The translations under genes and the position numbers were made by a program. The notes beneath the pieces are model-generated. The model did not search any database and was not told the DNA's origin. It was given only the letters and a program-made list of their open reading frames with translations. A stretch of DNA of 64,000 nt from an uncultured Prevotellaceae bacterium (lineage in GTDB: Bacteria > Bacteroidota > Bacteroidia > Bacteroidales > Muribaculaceae): positions 101,976 to 165,975 of the forward strand of contig ONEL01000002.1 in assembly GCA_900316835.1 (NCBI GenBank), written 5' to 3'. Shown one piece after another: positions 24,140 through 32,870 of the stretch (position 1 is its first letter; every line of letters begins with the position of its first letter).

Positions 24140-25240
24140 CTATTTCCTGAGCACTTGCTCATAAACGCTGAGCGTTTGTTGGGCAATATTGTCCCAGTTG
24201 TAATTGCTGAGGTCGTAGTGGCGGTTGGGCTCAGGGTTATCCACTTTGCGTTGCAGTGACATGGTGAGATCGTCCATGTTGTTGACGCTGAAGAAATCTT
24301 GGCTGTCAAGCGCCTCGAGCCTGTTGGCGGGAATGTCGCTCACAAGCACGTCAAGGTTGTAGCTCATGGCTTCAAGCAGCGAGATGGGAAGCCCTTCGTG
24401 GGTGGAGGGAAGAACAAAGAGGGTGGCATTGCTTAGTACTTGATTTAGTTTCTCCCCCTTGATAAATCCTGTGAGAACCACGTCGGGGGTGGCATTAGCA
24501 AGCTGTTTAAGCTGGAGCGAGTAGGAGTCGTCATGATCGCTATCGCCAGCGATAACAAGTTTGTAGCCATCAATGTGTGCTCTGTGAAATGCCTTTATGA
24601 GCCAGTCGAGCCGTTTCTCGGGAACAAATCGTCCCATAGCCATAATGTACTTTCCTGGCGATAGCCCCAGCTGCTCGATGTAGCTGGTGCTAGTGGATTT
24701 AATGGGAGTATTAACACCATTGTAAATGACTGTTACATCCTTCACGCGGCTATACTCTCTCTTGAGAATGTCGATAATAACGTTGTTGATAGCGATGATG
24801 TGGTTGCTATAGCGAGCTTGCATTCTTTCGCCCAGTTTAATCACCGCTTTGGCGAGGCGCCCCCATTTTAGGCGCTCATAGTCGGGACCGTGATTGGTCG
24901 CAACCACATTCATTCCTAGTATCTTAGCCAGTGGGATGCATATCGAGGGTCCCACGGCATGGATGTGCACCAAGTCGGGTTTTAGTTGCCAGGCTTTAAA
25001 CGTTGCCAGTGTGGTGTGTACTATAGCCTCTAGGCTCTTGCGACGGGGGGCATACACATCAATGAGTTTTACACCTTTATATTCATGGATTTTGTTGTCG
25101 CCAGTCACATAGCAAGTGCGCCTAATCACAGTAACGTCACACCCCCTAGCCACGAGCCTGGGATACAGCTGCTCACAGTGAGTCTCCACGCCACCTTGAA
25201 TGCCGGGAATGCCACGAGTGCCTAGTACAACAACTTTCAT
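24140..25240 (-). CDS. Glycosyltransferase family 4, DUF1972-type N-terminus
   Basis: A 366-residue GT-B enzyme. It begins MKVVVLGTRGIPGIQGGVET, the glycine-rich nucleotide-sugar/acceptor start typical of DUF1972 glycosyltransferases; the longer frame to 25333 would run back over the upstream gene and is rejected. The C-terminal domain holds GRFVPEKRLDWLIKAF and the donor-binding EGLPISLLEAMSYN. It should transfer a sugar from a nucleotide donor to a lipid-linked or rhamnan-like acceptor during exopolysaccharide assembly. The ATG is 36 bases after the stop of a radical SAM gene, so the two are probably one operon. Confidence 0.85.
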   Translation of the reverse strand: MKVVVLGTRGIPGIQGGVETHCEQLYPRLVARGCDVTVIRRTCYVTGDNKIHEYKGVKLIDVYAPRRKSLEAIVHTTLATFKAWQLKPDLVHIHAVGPSICIPLAKILGMNVVATNHGPDYERLKWGRLAKAVIKLGERMQARYSNHIIAINNVIIDILKREYSRVKDVTVIYNGVNTPIKSTSTSYIEQLGLSPGKYIMAMGRFVPEKRLDWLIKAFHRAHIDGYKLVIAGDSDHDDSYSLQLKQLANATPDVVLTGFIKGEKLNQVLSNATLFVLPSTHEGLPISLLEAMSYNLDVLVSDIPANRLEALDSQDFFSVNNMDDLTMSLQRKVDNPEPNRHYDLSNYNWDNIAQQTLSVYEQVLRK

Positions 25241-25275
25241 TACAGCCACTGAGAAATGATTAAACCAAATTGATT

Positions 25276-26337
25276 TTATAAGACCTCTCGCAAGTCGCCT
25301 TGCCGTGGGTCTTGACCCACGTCGTGCCAGCACTTGTCAAGAACCGCATCCTTACCTATCACAGAGCGCAACTTGTTCTTAATAACCCACTTGGCGGGAT
25401 GCTTGATATACTTTTTCATCACGGGCGCAGCCGTGCCCACCATCCAGCAATTCTTGGGACATGTCCTCACTTTCTCCCTCACTTGCCGCGCTTGCTCGCT
25501 AGTCCATAGTTCCATGAAATTGGGTGTGGTGCGTATGTTGCCCATGGCTTGCATCCAGTATTTTTCTTCCAGACCATTGCAGGGGTACACGTCGCCCCAC
25601 GGGTCGATGAAAAAATTTATCATTCCAGCCTCGCAAGGCAGCATGCGGCGATTGCCATCAATGTAATTTATCAAGCCCATGTTGAACCATGCACGGAACC
25701 ACGACTTGGGATTGTGCTCCTTGAGTTGCCAGTTTACTAGTGTCTCAAAATCATGGCACGCCTGCTCGCGATTGTCAATCACGTTGTCGCTCTTGTGAAA
25801 GTAGTAGCTGTTGTGGCATGCTGCGGTAGCAAACTCCAAGCCCATCTCCCGGCTAAGCTTGTAAAGCTCTAGCATGTCGCTACTGTTGCTGCCTGAGACA
25901 GTGCACCCGAAGCCTATATCTCTCAAGCCCATCTCCCTGAGCGTGCGAAGTGTGCGGAGCCCCTTTTCAAACCCTCCCTCGCGTCCCCGCAACTCATCAT
26001 TCTTAGCCTGCATGCCCTCAATGCTGATGCGGATTCCTATCGCGGGAAACTTCCGTGCCAGGTCTATCACGCGGTCCTCAAGCCACCCGCTGGTAGAGAT
26101 AACAACGCGGGGAGCCTTCCGGTAGCACACTTCCACCACTTGGTCAAGGTCGTCACGCACGAAGGGCTCTCCTCCCGTGAGGTTGATGAACCGCAGTCGC
26201 GGCAGGCATTCGAGCTCATGGGGCTTGATTTCATTATCCTCAACGGTGGGGTTGTCCCAGATGTTGCACATCTTGCAACGCATGGGGCAGCGATAGGTTA
26301 ATATGATTGACGCGTCGGTAGGTTTTATAATTGTCAT
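25276..26337 (-). CDS. Radical SAM/SPASM protein in polysaccharide region
   Basis: A 353-residue radical SAM protein with C17, C21 and C24 in CPMRCKMC and the SAM-binding GGEP at 55-58 (INLTGGEPFVRDDL). The second half has PCEAGMINFFIDPWGDVYPC and later CPKNCWMVGTA, a SPASM-type auxiliary-cluster region. The C-terminal KKYIKHPAKWVIKNKLRS is basic and may touch membranes. Proteins of this type modify peptides, or sometimes lipids and sugars; none of these substrates can be named here. There is no obvious small precursor-peptide gene beside it. It precedes a glycosyltransferase by 36 bases, which suggests a role in cell-surface polymer or a surface-linked product. Confidence 0.85.
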   Translation of the reverse strand: MTIIKPTDASIILTYRCPMRCKMCNIWDNPTVEDNEIKPHELECLPRLRFINLTGGEPFVRDDLDQVVEVCYRKAPRVVISTSGWLEDRVIDLARKFPAIGIRISIEGMQAKNDELRGREGGFEKGLRTLRTLREMGLRDIGFGCTVSGSNSSDMLELYKLSREMGLEFATAACHNSYYFHKSDNVIDNREQACHDFETLVNWQLKEHNPKSWFRAWFNMGLINYIDGNRRMLPCEAGMINFFIDPWGDVYPCNGLEEKYWMQAMGNIRTTPNFMELWTSEQARQVREKVRTCPKNCWMVGTAAPVMKKYIKHPAKWVIKNKLRSVIGKDAVLDKCWHDVGQDPRQGDLREVL

Positions 26338-26445
26338 TGCGGCTGTGGTGTGACATCTCTCTCACACACTAAATAAACGGAAAGTGACGACACATATTGT
26401 GATTTTTTCTAAAAGACAACTACTGACTAATGCTTTGTTCACTAG

Positions 26446-26715
26446 AGGGGGGGCGCTTCGCTTAAAATTGATTAAAAAATTAATCTAAAAATTTTCATCA
26501 CCAATTTTAATTTAATTTTAAGTGCGAAGCACGCCCCCTTGTCCTTTGCGCCATGCTGACGCATGGAAATTAAAGAGCTACGCTCTAAAATTAGAAAGGC
26601 GCTACCGCGCTAAAATTCCCGTATAATGTAAAATCTCTTTTAGCGCGAGTGAGCGCTTTCATTTTGAAATAAATTTTAGCGAAGCTTCAATTTTAAGTGC
26701 GAAGCACGCCCCCCC
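26446..26715. repeat. Composite palindromic element, family B, copy 1 (with mini-hairpin chain)
   Basis: The intergenic 26338-26922 has no gene. Its core (26452-26535) runs from GGGCGCTTCGCTTAAAATTG to TTAAGTGCGAAGCACGCC, so its ends form an imperfect inverted repeat of about 20 bases. To the right lies a chain of small hairpins: CCATGC..GCATGG, GAGC-TACG-CTC, GGCGCTACCGCGC, AGCGCGAGTGAGCGCT, AGCGAAGCT and GTGCGAAGCAC, separated by AAAATT/AATTTTA spacers. The same arrangement recurs at 60446-60735; the core alone recurs inverted at 37667-37762. Confidence 0.75.
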
Positions 26716-26794
26716 TTTTTTTATTATCCCCATCTTAGAAAGATTAATTAACAGTAATTAACAAATGTAAGGGGGTGATTTGTGAAATTTTGTT

Positions 26795-26802
26795 TATTTT
26801 TG
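26795..26802 (+). promoter_or_regulatory. -7 promoter box of the LRR-dockerin gene
   Basis: TATTTTTG matches TAnnTTTG and would leave a ~115-base leader before the ATG at 26923. A second, weaker box (TATTTTGC near 26893) lies closer. Confidence 0.4.
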
Positions 26803-26922
26803 CAATGAATAAAAGTTGTGTGGTTTGTCCTGTTAATTTTAATAGTGTGGCAATCACATTTTTTTGAATTAGAACAATAAGAGCTCTTACTCTATTTTGC
26901 ATTTTTTTAAACCTATCTTTTT

Positions 26923-29256
26923 ATGAAACGCAATCTACTTTTAATCCTGTTTATAACTCTTGCGACACTTGGTGTGTCGGCAGCAACAAAGTATGAAATC
27001 AATGTGGCTGGTGTTGAGGTCACTAGCGACAATGCCAACCGCATCACCGGTGGCGATATTGCCAGTGGCTATGGAGTGTATAACGCATCGTCCAACACGC
27101 TCACACTTTATAACATAAGTATTAACCGTAACGGTCAGGACAATTATGGCATTCACAACCGCAAATGCGATAACCTGAAGATAGTTTTTACTGGTAACTG
27201 CTACATTATTACTGCCGACAACGCCCTCAAGCTTGAGCGAGGCACCACGCTTAATGCGGCGTCGGGGAGTAACGTGACGCTTTATAGCTCAGCCCGCATT
27301 TGTGCCAACCTGAAAAGTTATAACTACTATATCACGGGCAGTGGAAGATTGTATTTTGATGCCGAACAGTCGGGCTATGAGGCGATCAAGGGCGATGGCA
27401 CTGGCTCAACTAATGTGTATTTCCAGGGAGCTAAAGTCACAGCCCACAGCATTCAGCGCTCGGCACTGAGTTCCTTTGCCGCTCACATGGAGGGCGGTGC
27501 TGACCTCACGATAGAGGGCAACGGGTCCAATGCCAGCGTGAGCAACGTGTCGATGTCATTCTCAGGTAAAACAACAATTCTTGAGCCCTACGGAGCTTAT
27601 TACAGCGACAACTCGGTATACTCCTCATCGGGCAACCAAATCAAGAGCGGGAACATCTACATCAGCGATAATTATGTGGCACTTCTCAACTCCTATTATT
27701 TCCCCGATGCCAACTTCCGCAGCTATCTACTTGGCCTTTATTCTAAAGGATATATCACCACCAGTGATGTGGAGTCAAGAACATCGTTGAGCCCCACCAA
27801 TAAAGGGATATCCAGCTTGCAAGGCATAGGTTATTTCAGCAAGCTTACTTCATTGGATTGCAGTGGTAACAACCTAACCTCCCTGCCATCATTGCCCACC
27901 ACATTGTCGTATTTGAACATCTCTAGTAACAAGTTCACGTCGATAGATTTGCATAATTACTCCAGTCTAAAAACTTTGAATTGTAGCAACAACCAAATAT
28001 CATCTCTTAACAATTTCCCCTACAACATTGAGTATTTAGATTGCAGTAACAACAAGTTTACATCGTTAAATTTTGACAACATAAACTCCTATGGCTATCA
28101 TTCTGGGACAAAATACACTAAACTAAAGACATTGATTTGTAAAAATAACACTCTACTGACCGAGTTGTATTTCAATTTTGAGGGTTCTACTATTAGTGAA
28201 TTGAGTTCAATAGATTTTTCAGGGTGCTCTAATTTAAAACAGTTAGTTTGTCCAAGCAATAAAATCTCGTTACTATCATCCTTGCCTAGTAGCCTCAAGT
28301 CTTTAAACGTTCATCAAAATCAGCTCACCTCGTTGCCCTCTTTGCCCAGCGGGTTGGAATTGTTGCAGGTATCCTCCAACCGATTGACGTCATTCTCGTT
28401 GTCTAATCATAGCAACATAAAGACCATATATCTCTATAATAATCCCATAACAACGATACAAGTCATTGGCAATGTTAATTTGACAAATCTTTTTGTATAT
28501 GAAACCCCAACATTAATTACACTAAATTGCTATGGCAACGGCAGCTTGACAGCTTTAAATGTGGATGGTTGCACTGGTCTTAAAACTCTCGACTGTCATG
28601 CTAACCGGCTCGCCTCGCTGGGGACACTGCCAGCGTCGCTGCAAACTATCAACTGCCGTGATAACAAGCTTACTTCACTGAATGTGTCGAATAGGACAGC
28701 TCTCCAAAATCTTGACTGTGGCACCAACCTCCTCAATTCGCTTAATGTGCAAAACTGCTCAGGGCTGAAAACCTTGAAATGTGACTACAACAGGCTCTCA
28801 TCTCTCTCGGTGCAAGGTTGCAGCAGCCTCACGCAAGTGTACTTATATTGGAATCAAATCAAAGAGTCGGGGATGAACACGCTGGTAAATAGTCTACGCA
28901 CCATCCCCTCGGGCAGCACTGGATTTTTGGGCGTTCTCTATCCCAACTATTCGGCTAGCGGTATTGCTGAGGGCAATGTTATCACCGACGTTCTGGTGAC
29001 CATCGCTCGCAATAAACGCTGGATTCCTAAGCAGTATGATCATTCTTACGGGAGCTGGGTTGATATTCCCATTAACACCGCTATCCCTGGTGATGTGAAT
29101 GGTGATGGTGAAGTTACCGGCAGTGACGTGACAGCACTTTACAACTACCTGCTCTTCAATGACTCCAGCGCAATCGTCAACGGCGACCAAAACGGCGATG
29201 GCGACATCACCGGTAGCGACGTTACCGCCGTCTACAACATTCTCTTGGGACTTTGA
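26923..29256 (+). CDS. Secreted leucine-rich repeat protein with C-terminal dockerin-like domain
   Basis: A 777-residue exported protein. The signal peptide is residues 1-20 (MKRNLLLILFITLATLGVSA). Residues 20-250 are Asn/Ser-rich beta structure resembling carbohydrate-binding beta-helices (NTLTLYNISINRNGQDNYGI). From about 270 to 690 there are many ~21-residue leucine-rich repeats of the form LxxLxCxxNxLxSLxxLPxx, as in internalin/BspA-like surface proteins. The last ~55 residues are a dockerin pair (GDVNGDGEVTGSDVTALYNY and GDQNGDGDITGSDVTAVYNI), closely resembling the end of the CotH gene product. It is likely surface-exposed and adhesive or glycan-binding. It is transcribed alone, against the flanking minus-strand genes. 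Confidence 0.9.
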   Translation: MKRNLLLILFITLATLGVSAATKYEINVAGVEVTSDNANRITGGDIASGYGVYNASSNTLTLYNISINRNGQDNYGIHNRKCDNLKIVFTGNCYIITADNALKLERGTTLNAASGSNVTLYSSARICANLKSYNYYITGSGRLYFDAEQSGYEAIKGDGTGSTNVYFQGAKVTAHSIQRSALSSFAAHMEGGADLTIEGNGSNASVSNVSMSFSGKTTILEPYGAYYSDNSVYSSSGNQIKSGNIYISDNYVALLNSYYFPDANFRSYLLGLYSKGYITTSDVESRTSLSPTNKGISSLQGIGYFSKLTSLDCSGNNLTSLPSLPTTLSYLNISSNKFTSIDLHNYSSLKTLNCSNNQISSLNNFPYNIEYLDCSNNKFTSLNFDNINSYGYHSGTKYTKLKTLICKNNTLLTELYFNFEGSTISELSSIDFSGCSNLKQLVCPSNKISLLSSLPSSLKSLNVHQNQLTSLPSLPSGLELLQVSSNRLTSFSLSNHSNIKTIYLYNNPITTIQVIGNVNLTNLFVYETPTLITLNCYGNGSLTALNVDGCTGLKTLDCHANRLASLGTLPASLQTINCRDNKLTSLNVSNRTALQNLDCGTNLLNSLNVQNCSGLKTLKCDYNRLSSLSVQGCSSLTQVYLYWNQIKESGMNTLVNSLRTIPSGSTGFLGVLYPNYSASGIAEGNVITDVLVTIARNKRWIPKQYDHSYGSWVDIPINTAIPGDVNGDGEVTGSDVTALYNYLLFNDSSAIVNGDQNGDGDITGSDVTAVYNILLGL

Positions 29257-29310
29257 TTAATGCATAATTCATAATGTACACTAATTAAGACGTATTCATA
29301 CTAAATATTC

Positions 29311-29338
29311 ATTGCTTGGGGATTTTTTCTCAAGCAAT
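29311..29338 (+). terminator. Terminator-like hairpin after the LRR gene
   Basis: ATTGCTTG (29311-29318) and CAAGCAAT (29331-29338) pair around a T-rich loop, 55 bases beyond the stop. The rest of 29257-29443 shows only AT-rich sequence and a short ATAATTCATAATG motif like the array at 40303. Confidence 0.6.
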
Positions 29339-29443
29339 AATTTGTAGGTTGTCATTAATTAGTGTCAATTAGTGAAAAAGGGTGGTTCTAAAGCTTAAAT
29401 AACGAATGAGTGTAAATTCGTGATAATTAGAGGTTAGGATAAA

Positions 29444-30652
29444 TTATTGGTTGCCATATAGCTCAATGAGCTTGTGGTAATAGGCCTGGACCGAGAATTG
29501 CGACATAGCGCATCGCTTTATCTCGCTGTTGTTCCACGTTGTTTCAAAAGCCCTGGTAATAGCGCTAGCTAGCTGTGACTCGTTGCCTGGGGCGAAGAGC
29601 AAGCCATTGCTGCAGGTGGTTATCAGCTCGGGGATGCCTCCAGTGCTGGCTCCCACCACGGGCGTGCCGGTACACAACGACTCGATTACCGCCAGCGGAT
29701 TGTTGTCGTAGCACTCGCTCGGCATTACCGAGAAACGTGCTTTGCTCAATAGCTGAGCCACTTGGTGAGCGTCACACCGTCCCAGGAACTGGATGTTACC
29801 GGCGTGTCCATATTTTTCATGTAGCATCAGCGACAAGGGACCGTCGCCGGCAACCTTGAGCTGGAAAGGCAAGCGTGAAGCCACCTGGAGCAAAGTGTCA
29901 ATACCCTTCTCAGGCGACAGGCGCCCCACGTAGCAGTAATAGTCTTCACGCGCATCGCTATCCATGGACTCCAGTAGCTCGCCCATGGCGGGGCTCAAGA
30001 AGTTGCACACCACACTCAGCTTCGCGGCGTCAAAGCCATCTTCCTGCATCTTGCTCGCCATCAGCTGGCTGGGGCAGATGAAAACATCGGTGTAACGACT
30101 CAGCAAGCGCCTGTTCCATTTCAGCGCCTCAAGCCAAGCAGCTAGGCTTGGAGCAAGGCTCCCTTTTATGCACTTGTTGCTCACTACATGCCACTTGCCA
30201 CCTCCCACGCATAGTTCACAAAGCTTGCCCTCGCTGTCGAGGCAGGAATAGGCGGGGCACATGAGCTTGAAGTCGTGTAGGGTCCACACCACGCGGCAAC
30301 CACGTCGCTTGGCGAGCTTTGCCACCACAGGCGAGAGATAAGAATGGATGTTGTGCAGGTGAACAACGTCAGGCTTGAAGTCGTCAAGAATCTTTTCTAC
30401 CGTCCTGTTAATGTTTCCCCAGCCCATTAGTCGGGTTGTAGCTCGGAGTTTGTTAAGCAGCGAGCTGTCGAAGGCTACTTGCGAAGCATAATAACTGTTC
30501 CACCCCGAGTCTACGTTCTCAGGAAATTCCATTGCCAGTACCGCCACCTCGTGCCCATGCTCCTTGAGCATGCGCTCAAGGTTCATTGCCACAATGCAGT
30601 CGCCACCACGTGGGTAGTAGAACTTATTTACGATAAGTACACGTTGTTTCAT
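29444..30652 (-). CDS. Glycosyltransferase family 4
   Basis: A 402-residue GT-B enzyme starting MKQRVLIVNKFYYPRGGDCI; the 15 extra residues upstream in frame are rejected because they have no ribosome site and the family start is here. The N-terminal acceptor domain contains DVVHLHNIHSYLSPV; a CX(n)C-like patch (CPAYSCLDSEGKLCELC) near residue 150 is seen in some GT4 enzymes. The donor domain has VGRLSPEKGIDTLLQ and the E-x7-E type SECYDNNPLAVIESL. It should add one sugar of the exopolysaccharide repeat. It is divergent from the glycosyltransferase at 30799. Confidence 0.85.
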   Translation of the reverse strand: MKQRVLIVNKFYYPRGGDCIVAMNLERMLKEHGHEVAVLAMEFPENVDSGWNSYYASQVAFDSSLLNKLRATTRLMGWGNINRTVEKILDDFKPDVVHLHNIHSYLSPVVAKLAKRRGCRVVWTLHDFKLMCPAYSCLDSEGKLCELCVGGGKWHVVSNKCIKGSLAPSLAAWLEALKWNRRLLSRYTDVFICPSQLMASKMQEDGFDAAKLSVVCNFLSPAMGELLESMDSDAREDYYCYVGRLSPEKGIDTLLQVASRLPFQLKVAGDGPLSLMLHEKYGHAGNIQFLGRCDAHQVAQLLSKARFSVMPSECYDNNPLAVIESLCTGTPVVGASTGGIPELITTCSNGLLFAPGNESQLASAITRAFETTWNNSEIKRCAMSQFSVQAYYHKLIELYGNQ

Positions 30653-30770
30653 GTGTCCTTGAAGTGAATGATTGCAAAAATAAGCATTTTTCTCCACGCG
30701 CTATCACACGAAAGGGTGATTTAATTTTTTTTTAATGAATGAAAAGCAATGAAAGGGGAAGTTTTTTATT

Positions 30771-30778
30771 TACCTTTG
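30771..30778 (+). promoter_or_regulatory. -7 promoter box of the GT4/GT2 pair
   Basis: TACCTTTG, a full TAnnTTTG match, lies 20 bases before the ATG at 30799 and inside the longer open frame that starts at 30739, so the later ATG is the real start. Confidence 0.6.
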
Positions 30779-30798
30779 CAGGGTGGTTCTTGGAAAAA

Positions 30799-31884
30799 AT
30801 GGAGAATAAGGCTCTTAAAATATTATTTATTCCTAACTGGAAAGTGACGCGGCTCTCACACGATGATGCCTCCCTACAGGCTCCCGACAAAGTGGTGGAG
30901 GGATGCAAATACTGGTTCTTCAGGCATTTTAACACCAGTGCTGAGGTTGATGTGATTGACATCGGTGGCGAGAACTTGTGGCGCAAACTGGAGCACAAGA
31001 TAAAATTTTATATATCGCAACCGGTAAAGGCTTTCACGCATCGCAATAGCCATGATGTGGTTGTTTCACATGGCGCCCAAAGCGGGCTGTTCTACGAGCT
31101 GCTAGCCAGTTTTGTAAAGAAGAAACCATTGCATGTGATGATTGATGTGGGCGGACTTAACGGAGCCAGAATTAATAATTGTGAGACTCCATTAATACGT
31201 TTTGCCCTGCGCAAGTCGCCAGTAATAATTGTGCACAGCTCGCCTCAATTAGATTTCTATAAGCGGTATTATCCCAAGCTGTATAATAAGGTGCATTTTG
31301 TGCCTTTTGGTACTGACTTTAGCTATTTTAGCCAAGCTGGCGAGGAGGCCGAAGCTCAGGAGCGCTTGTTCGTTAGCGTGGGTAGCGCGAAGCGAGATTA
31401 CATTACACTGTGCGAGGCGTGGAAGCGCGCGGGTGTGGAAAATTATAAGCTCAGAATAATAGGTGATGAAAGCCTCGCGCGGCGTTACAGCGGTTGCCCG
31501 GGCATTGAGTTTTCAGGGCGAAAGCCTCTAGCTGAAGTTATTGAGCTAACTCGTCGTTGCACGGCTGTGATTGTGCCACTGCCTGAATATTGTTACTCCT
31601 ACGGGCAGATGACAGTCTTGCAGTCGATGGCGATGGGAAAGCCCCTAATTGTTACTAGCACGACATCTACAGTCGATTACATAGCCCAAGCCCCAGGAGT
31701 GATGGCTACTGAGGTGGGAAATGTGGAGGCGATGGCGCAGTGCGTAAAAAAAATGTGCGCCCTCACTAGTGATGAGCTGAAAAAAATGGGCAGTGATAAT
31801 CAAGCCTTTGTGAAAGCACATTTCAGCGAAGAGCAAATGGCGCAAAAGATAGAGGCAATAATCTCACAATACTTAATGCGATGA
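30799..31884 (+). CDS. Glycosyltransferase, GT4-like
   Basis: A 361-residue GT-B protein beginning MENKALKILFIPNWKVTRLS. The start is fixed by the promoter box at 30771-30778. The C-terminal half has VSVGSAKRDYITLCEAW and VPLPEYCYSYGQMTVLQSMA with GKPLIVT, the donor-sugar part of the fold; the N-terminal domain is less typical (DVVVSHGAQSGLFYELLAS). It is translationally coupled to the next gene through an ATGA overlap at 31881-31884. Role: one sugar transfer in surface polysaccharide synthesis. Confidence 0.8.
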   Translation: MENKALKILFIPNWKVTRLSHDDASLQAPDKVVEGCKYWFFRHFNTSAEVDVIDIGGENLWRKLEHKIKFYISQPVKAFTHRNSHDVVVSHGAQSGLFYELLASFVKKKPLHVMIDVGGLNGARINNCETPLIRFALRKSPVIIVHSSPQLDFYKRYYPKLYNKVHFVPFGTDFSYFSQAGEEAEAQERLFVSVGSAKRDYITLCEAWKRAGVENYKLRIIGDESLARRYSGCPGIEFSGRKPLAEVIELTRRCTAVIVPLPEYCYSYGQMTVLQSMAMGKPLIVTSTTSTVDYIAQAPGVMATEVGNVEAMAQCVKKMCALTSDELKKMGSDNQAFVKAHFSEEQMAQKIEAIISQYLMR

Positions 31885-32870
31885 TCAAGGGCGACAATGC
31901 GTTGATAGGGTCCTCGGGCTGCAAGGTTTCGGTTATTATCCCCATTTATAATCTTGCGCAATATCTACCTCGATGCTTTGAGAGTGTGATATCGCAAAGT
32001 TACAAGAATGTGGAGATAATAATGGTTAATGACGGCTCTACCGACAACTCGGGTGAAGTGGCGCAGAGTCTTGCTTTAACAGCTAGCGACGCGTGTGTCA
32101 TTAATCAGGCTAATCAAGGACCGGCGGCGGCAAGAAAAGCGGGTCTGTTAAAGGCAACAGGCGATTACGTGGTGTTTCTTGACAGTGACGACACGTTGCC
32201 ACACGATGCCATTGAAGTGATGGTGGAAAAGTGTGAGGAGCACAAGCTTGATGCCTTCTACGGTCTTCACTGCCGCGTGCTTGACGATGGCTCGAGGCAA
32301 TGTCGCGGAGGTCGTGAAAAGGAAGGAGTTATTGGTAGCGATGAAATGGTGCGAAACCTGTTGAATCCAGCATTTGTGTACTGTGCCGGCATGTGTTTTA
32401 GCCGTCGCGACAAGTGGGACGCGTCCATGTTTTGTAATAATCGAGAATTACCTGGCGAGGACATACTCACAAACCTGTCGTTAGTGCTCGGGTGTAACAG
32501 AATAGGTATCTACAATAAATGGGTGTATAACTATTTTTACACGGGTAATTCGCTCACAAGCAGCAGGAAATATTTTAAATATTGTTACTGGAAGAATTAC
32601 TATCGCGAAATGAGGAGAATTATTGATGAGCAGGGTAAATTACCGCAGTTTGAAAAAAATGTCCAGCTCATGGAAATTGACTCATTGGCTTTCTATGTGA
32701 GCGACATAAACACTAGCGACCAGTGGTATAAGAATGTGATGAAGACCGATGTGAAAGGCTTCCCTCCCAAGATAAGACTGCTGCACGTGCTGTTGCGTTG
32801 CCCCAAGCTGTTGCGTGCTTGCGTGGAGACTAACCGGTGGATGAAAAAAATACTTTCAAGACGAGGGTAA
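31881..32870 (+). CDS. Glycosyltransferase family 2
   Basis: A 329-residue GT-A enzyme: VSVIIPIYNLAQYLPRCFES (about 14-33), IIMVNDGSTDNSGEV, and the metal-binding VFLDSDDTL near residue 98. EDILTNLSLVLG near 192 fits the catalytic-base region. The C-terminus is basic and may sit at the membrane. It is coupled to the preceding glycosyltransferase by a 4-base overlap, and its 3' end overlaps the convergent polymerase gene by 15 bases. Confidence 0.9.
   Translation: MIKGDNALIGSSGCKVSVIIPIYNLAQYLPRCFESVISQSYKNVEIIMVNDGSTDNSGEVAQSLALTASDACVINQANQGPAAARKAGLLKATGDYVVFLDSDDTLPHDAIEVMVEKCEEHKLDAFYGLHCRVLDDGSRQCRGGREKEGVIGSDEMVRNLLNPAFVYCAGMCFSRRDKWDASMFCNNRELPGEDILTNLSLVLGCNRIGIYNKWVYNYFYTGNSLTSSRKYFKYCYWKNYYREMRRIIDEQGKLPQFEKNVQLMEIDSLAFYVSDINTSDQWYKNVMKTDVKGFPPKIRLLHVLLRCPKLLRACVETNRWMKKILSRRG

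Noticed and set aside
30739..30798. Twenty extra N-terminal residues on the glycosyltransferase at 30799
   Set aside because: They cover a consensus -7 box that must be upstream of the transcript start.
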